A stretch of 64,000 nt of DNA from Paenibacillus jilunlii. GTDB taxonomy: Bacteria; Bacillota; Bacilli; Paenibacillales; Paenibacillaceae. This document shows positions 62,178 through 64,000 of the stretch, piece after piece. The DNA lies in contig NZ_FNGM01000001.1 of NCBI RefSeq assembly GCF_900102965.1, positions 970,160-1,034,159 on the forward strand, given 5' to 3'. A program made the translations under genes and the position numbers. Below the pieces are notes generated by a model. The model worked only from the letters and a program-made list of their open reading frames with translations. It was not told the DNA's origin and did no database searches. Positions within the stretch are counted from its first letter, which is position 1. The number at the start of each line of letters is the position of its first letter.

Positions 62178-64000
62178 TTGCAGACCCAAGCAACCGCGAC
62201 CAAGGAGAAAGAGAAAACATCGGGCAGCCATAAACCATACACCAATCCACTGACGTTCGTACGGCCAGCAGCAACAAAGATGCCGGACCCGGTGGAGATT
62301 ATCCGGCGTGTCCGTCAAAATCCGGCTTCTTTGAGCCGGGAGGACAAGCTGGCGCTCCAGCGTACGCTCGGCAACCGTGCCGTGGTTCAATTGTTATCCA
62401 GCCTGAAGGATGGCCGTAAGGAAGAGAAGAAGACGGATAATTCTTCAGAGGCGAAGCAAGGCGAACAAGCACAGGGGCTTTTGGAAAAATCAGCTGAAGA
62501 GCGCGAATCCGCCCACGCGGTACAGCGCAAAGAGCAGGAGGCAGTGCAATCCGTAAGGGTTGAAGCGGTGCCAGCGGTCAAGAGGGATCAGACAGCAAGT
62601 GATTTGAAGCTGCAAAAACAGGAGCAGGGCCAGGGCAAGGAGCAAAGGAGTATAGCAACTAACCCATCCGGCCTAATTCCTGAGTCGAAGCCGACTGCGC
62701 AAGTGAAACCAAAAGGAACAGCGAAAGAGAACCCGGCAGCCCAAAAAGCTTCCCCGGGCGTTGAAGACAGCATAGATAAGCCCCCCAATGTCGAAGCAAA
62801 ATCCGGAGCTGCTGAGGCAAAGAAAGAAGAAGCGGCTGATCCCAATGCAAAGGGCAGTGGAAAAGAACAAACTGTAGAGCATACAGAAGCACAAGCGGGG
62901 GCCAGCAAGGACGGCAAGAGCGGCAAGGGCAGGGGCAAGGAAACCACGTCGGAAACAGCACAGAAAGCCGCACCGAAGGAACCATCCTTGGGAGATGCCT
63001 TGGGCGCATTGGCGGGAGTGGGGAAGGAAGAGCCGGCCAAGGCTAAGAAGGTGAACATCCGCGGGGAGGATCCGGGGCAAATCCTCGATCAGCTGACCCA
63101 TGTTCAGCCCACCGAGATAGGGGATGCTTACGCCCAGGCTGTAGATGTGTCCACAGGAGCACTGGCGAAGCAGAAGCAGAAGACCAAGCAGGGGATGCCA
63201 GTGATACCCGCTCCTACGGGACTGAAGGGAAAAGCGCTGCAAGCCCGGAGGAAAATAGCGCCGCTGAAACATGACGTTTCAGACGGATTTAAGAGCGAAC
63301 GGTCTGGCGGAAACGCGCAACCAGGGAATCTTGGACGAATGGACATCGGGTCCTCAGGTTCAGACGGAAATCCGGAAGCCATGTTGGGCGAAATCCGTTC
63401 CGCTGCGGCGGTGCCGCCGGAAATCAGCCTGACCGGCGAGGCGGACCCGTCCCAGCTCGAAGGCTTTAACCAGGAGGCCTCCCAGCAGGTAGGAGCAGCC
63501 AAGCGGGCGGAGCTGGGTCAGATTAACCACCCGTTTGGTGAAAATGACATCTACCCCGAGCCGGACGGCTCCACACTGAAAGCTTCCGCAGAGCTGCAAG
63601 GCGGCCATGCCCCCGGAGCCAAAAAGCTGCCTGTACTGGGAGTGCCGGCGGACATGACTGCCGGGCTGAATCACAGCCTGGCTCCGGAAATGAAGAAACA
63701 GCTGGGTGCCAAGCAGGCTGAATACAGCAAGGAGAAAGCCAAGTTCGACAGCAAGGTGCAGCTCTCCAAAGCAGACAGCCACGCGCAAATCCAGCAGGCG
63801 GAGGCCGAGGCCAAGGACAAGCAGCTTAACCAGCAGGCCGGGGCAAAGGCGGAAGTGGATCAGCTGCGCGGCGAATGGAAAAACGAGCTGGATGCGGCCG
63901 AAGCCGACTATGCCGGTCAGGCTGGAGCCGCAGCACAGCAGAAAAAAGGCGAGATCAACAGCGTCCGGGCGGAAAAAGAGCGCGAAGCGCAGACAAAGCA
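62178..64000 (+). CDS. Large eCIS-cargo-like protein with LQRTxGNRAV motif (5' part)
   Basis: The frame is open from TTG 62178 (AGAGGGGGG, 7-nt spacer) to the window edge, over 600 residues. Near the N-terminus (residues about 60-73) it has 'LQRTLGNRAVVQLL', preceded by 'IIRRVRQNPASLSREDK'. That motif is well known from N-terminal parts of putative toxin/cargo proteins of extracellular contractile injection systems, often next to DUF4157. Then follow a long Lys/Glu/Gln/Ala-rich low-complexity region (about 80-300) and charged helices near the right edge ('QIQQAEAEAKDKQLNQQ', 'AEADYAGQAG'). Neither a signal peptide nor a catalytic domain is visible; the C-terminal effector part, if any, lies beyond the window. 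Confidence 0.7.
   Translation, partial: MQTQATATKEKEKTSGSHKPYTNPLTFVRPAATKMPDPVEIIRRVRQNPASLSREDKLALQRTLGNRAVVQLLSSLKDGRKEEKKTDNSSEAKQGEQAQGLLEKSAEERESAHAVQRKEQEAVQSVRVEAVPAVKRDQTASDLKLQKQEQGQGKEQRSIATNPSGLIPESKPTAQVKPKGTAKENPAAQKASPGVEDSIDKPPNVEAKSGAAEAKKEEAADPNAKGSGKEQTVEHTEAQAGASKDGKSGKGRGKETTSETAQKAAPKEPSLGDALGALAGVGKEEPAKAKKVNIRGEDPGQILDQLTHVQPTEIGDAYAQAVDVSTGALAKQKQKTKQGMPVIPAPTGLKGKALQARRKIAPLKHDVSDGFKSERSGGNAQPGNLGRMDIGSSGSDGNPEAMLGEIRSAAAVPPEISLTGEADPSQLEGFNQEASQQVGAAKRAELGQINHPFGENDIYPEPDGSTLKASAELQGGHAPGAKKLPVLGVPADMTAGLNHSLAPEMKKQLGAKQAEYSKEKAKFDSKVQLSKADSHAQIQQAEAEAKDKQLNQQAGAKAEVDQLRGEWKNELDAAEADYAGQAGAAAQQKKGEINSVRAEKEREAQTK

Noticed and set aside
1..64000. tRNA, rRNA, CRISPR, insertion sequence or prophage structural genes
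   Set aside because: I looked for clover-leaf ends, rRNA-like stretches, regular spacer-repeat arrays and transposase or capsid/portal sequence and saw none I could support.

Overview
The window looks like a chromosomal segment of a Paenibacillus-type Firmicute. The grounds are strong AGGAGG-type ribosome binding sites, several YesM/YesN-style sugar regulators with Lpl-type sugar ABC transporters, S-layer-homology (SLH) and cell-wall-binding proteins, a secreted GH64 glucanase, a T-box-controlled thrS, a SUF locus and moderate GC with short AT-rich stretches. I assigned the taxon from gene content and style, not from a marker-gene comparison. I saw no rRNA, tRNA, CRISPR array or insertion sequence.

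Layout. 1-6.6 kb: end of a sugar-binding lipoprotein, a YesN/YesM two-component pair and an alpha-galactosidase. 6.6-7.4 kb: a gene-free block of layered repeats (17-bp tandem array, 20-bp inverted repeat, 51-bp tandem hairpins). 7.4-9.5 kb: LysR regulator divergent from a YeiH-type exporter. 9.6-10.8 kb: VOC protein and a small methyltransferase. 10.8-16.9 kb: sugar-acid/polyol catabolism cluster (SDR, AraC regulator, three Gfo/Idh/MocA oxidoreductases, one sugar isomerase). 17.1-20.5 kb: secreted GH64 beta-1,3-glucanase, a cell-wall-binding-repeat lipoprotein and an SLH remnant. 20.6-25.6 kb: M16C metallopeptidase closely followed by an OmpR/histidine-kinase pair. 25.6-30.3 kb: glycosyltransferase, PAS hybrid kinase, small membrane protein and HAD phosphatase. 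30.3-34.1 kb: T-box thrS, GNAT and SRPBCC proteins. 34.1-37.8 kb: AT-rich island with an ECF sigma factor, a lone winged-helix protein, a secreted amidase and an SLH protein. 37.9-46.2 kb: beta-mannoside utilisation locus (membrane AraC sensor, LplB/LplC/LplA transporter, DUF1861 protein, GH130 phosphorylase). 46.2-48.2 kb: MFS transporter and FadR-type regulator. 48.2-52.8 kb: a Fur-box-preceded sufC-sufD-sufB-nfu operon lacking sufS and sufU. 53.0-59.9 kb: Wadjet/MukBEF-like JetA-JetB-JetC operon without a JetD. 60.0-61.6 kb: double-TPM-domain membrane protein. 62.2 kb to the end: a large open reading frame with an LQRTxGNRAV motif reminiscent of cargo proteins of extracellular contractile injection systems (eCIS).

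The most interesting parts are the JetD-less Wadjet-like operon with a 51-codon ORF in front of it, the iron-regulated-looking minimal SUF operon, the partial eCIS-cargo-like gene with its large leader hairpin, and the multi-layer repeat block at 6.6-7.4 kb. Start sites were often moved inward from the longest reading frame on the basis of ribosome binding sites. Domain positions are estimates made by eye.
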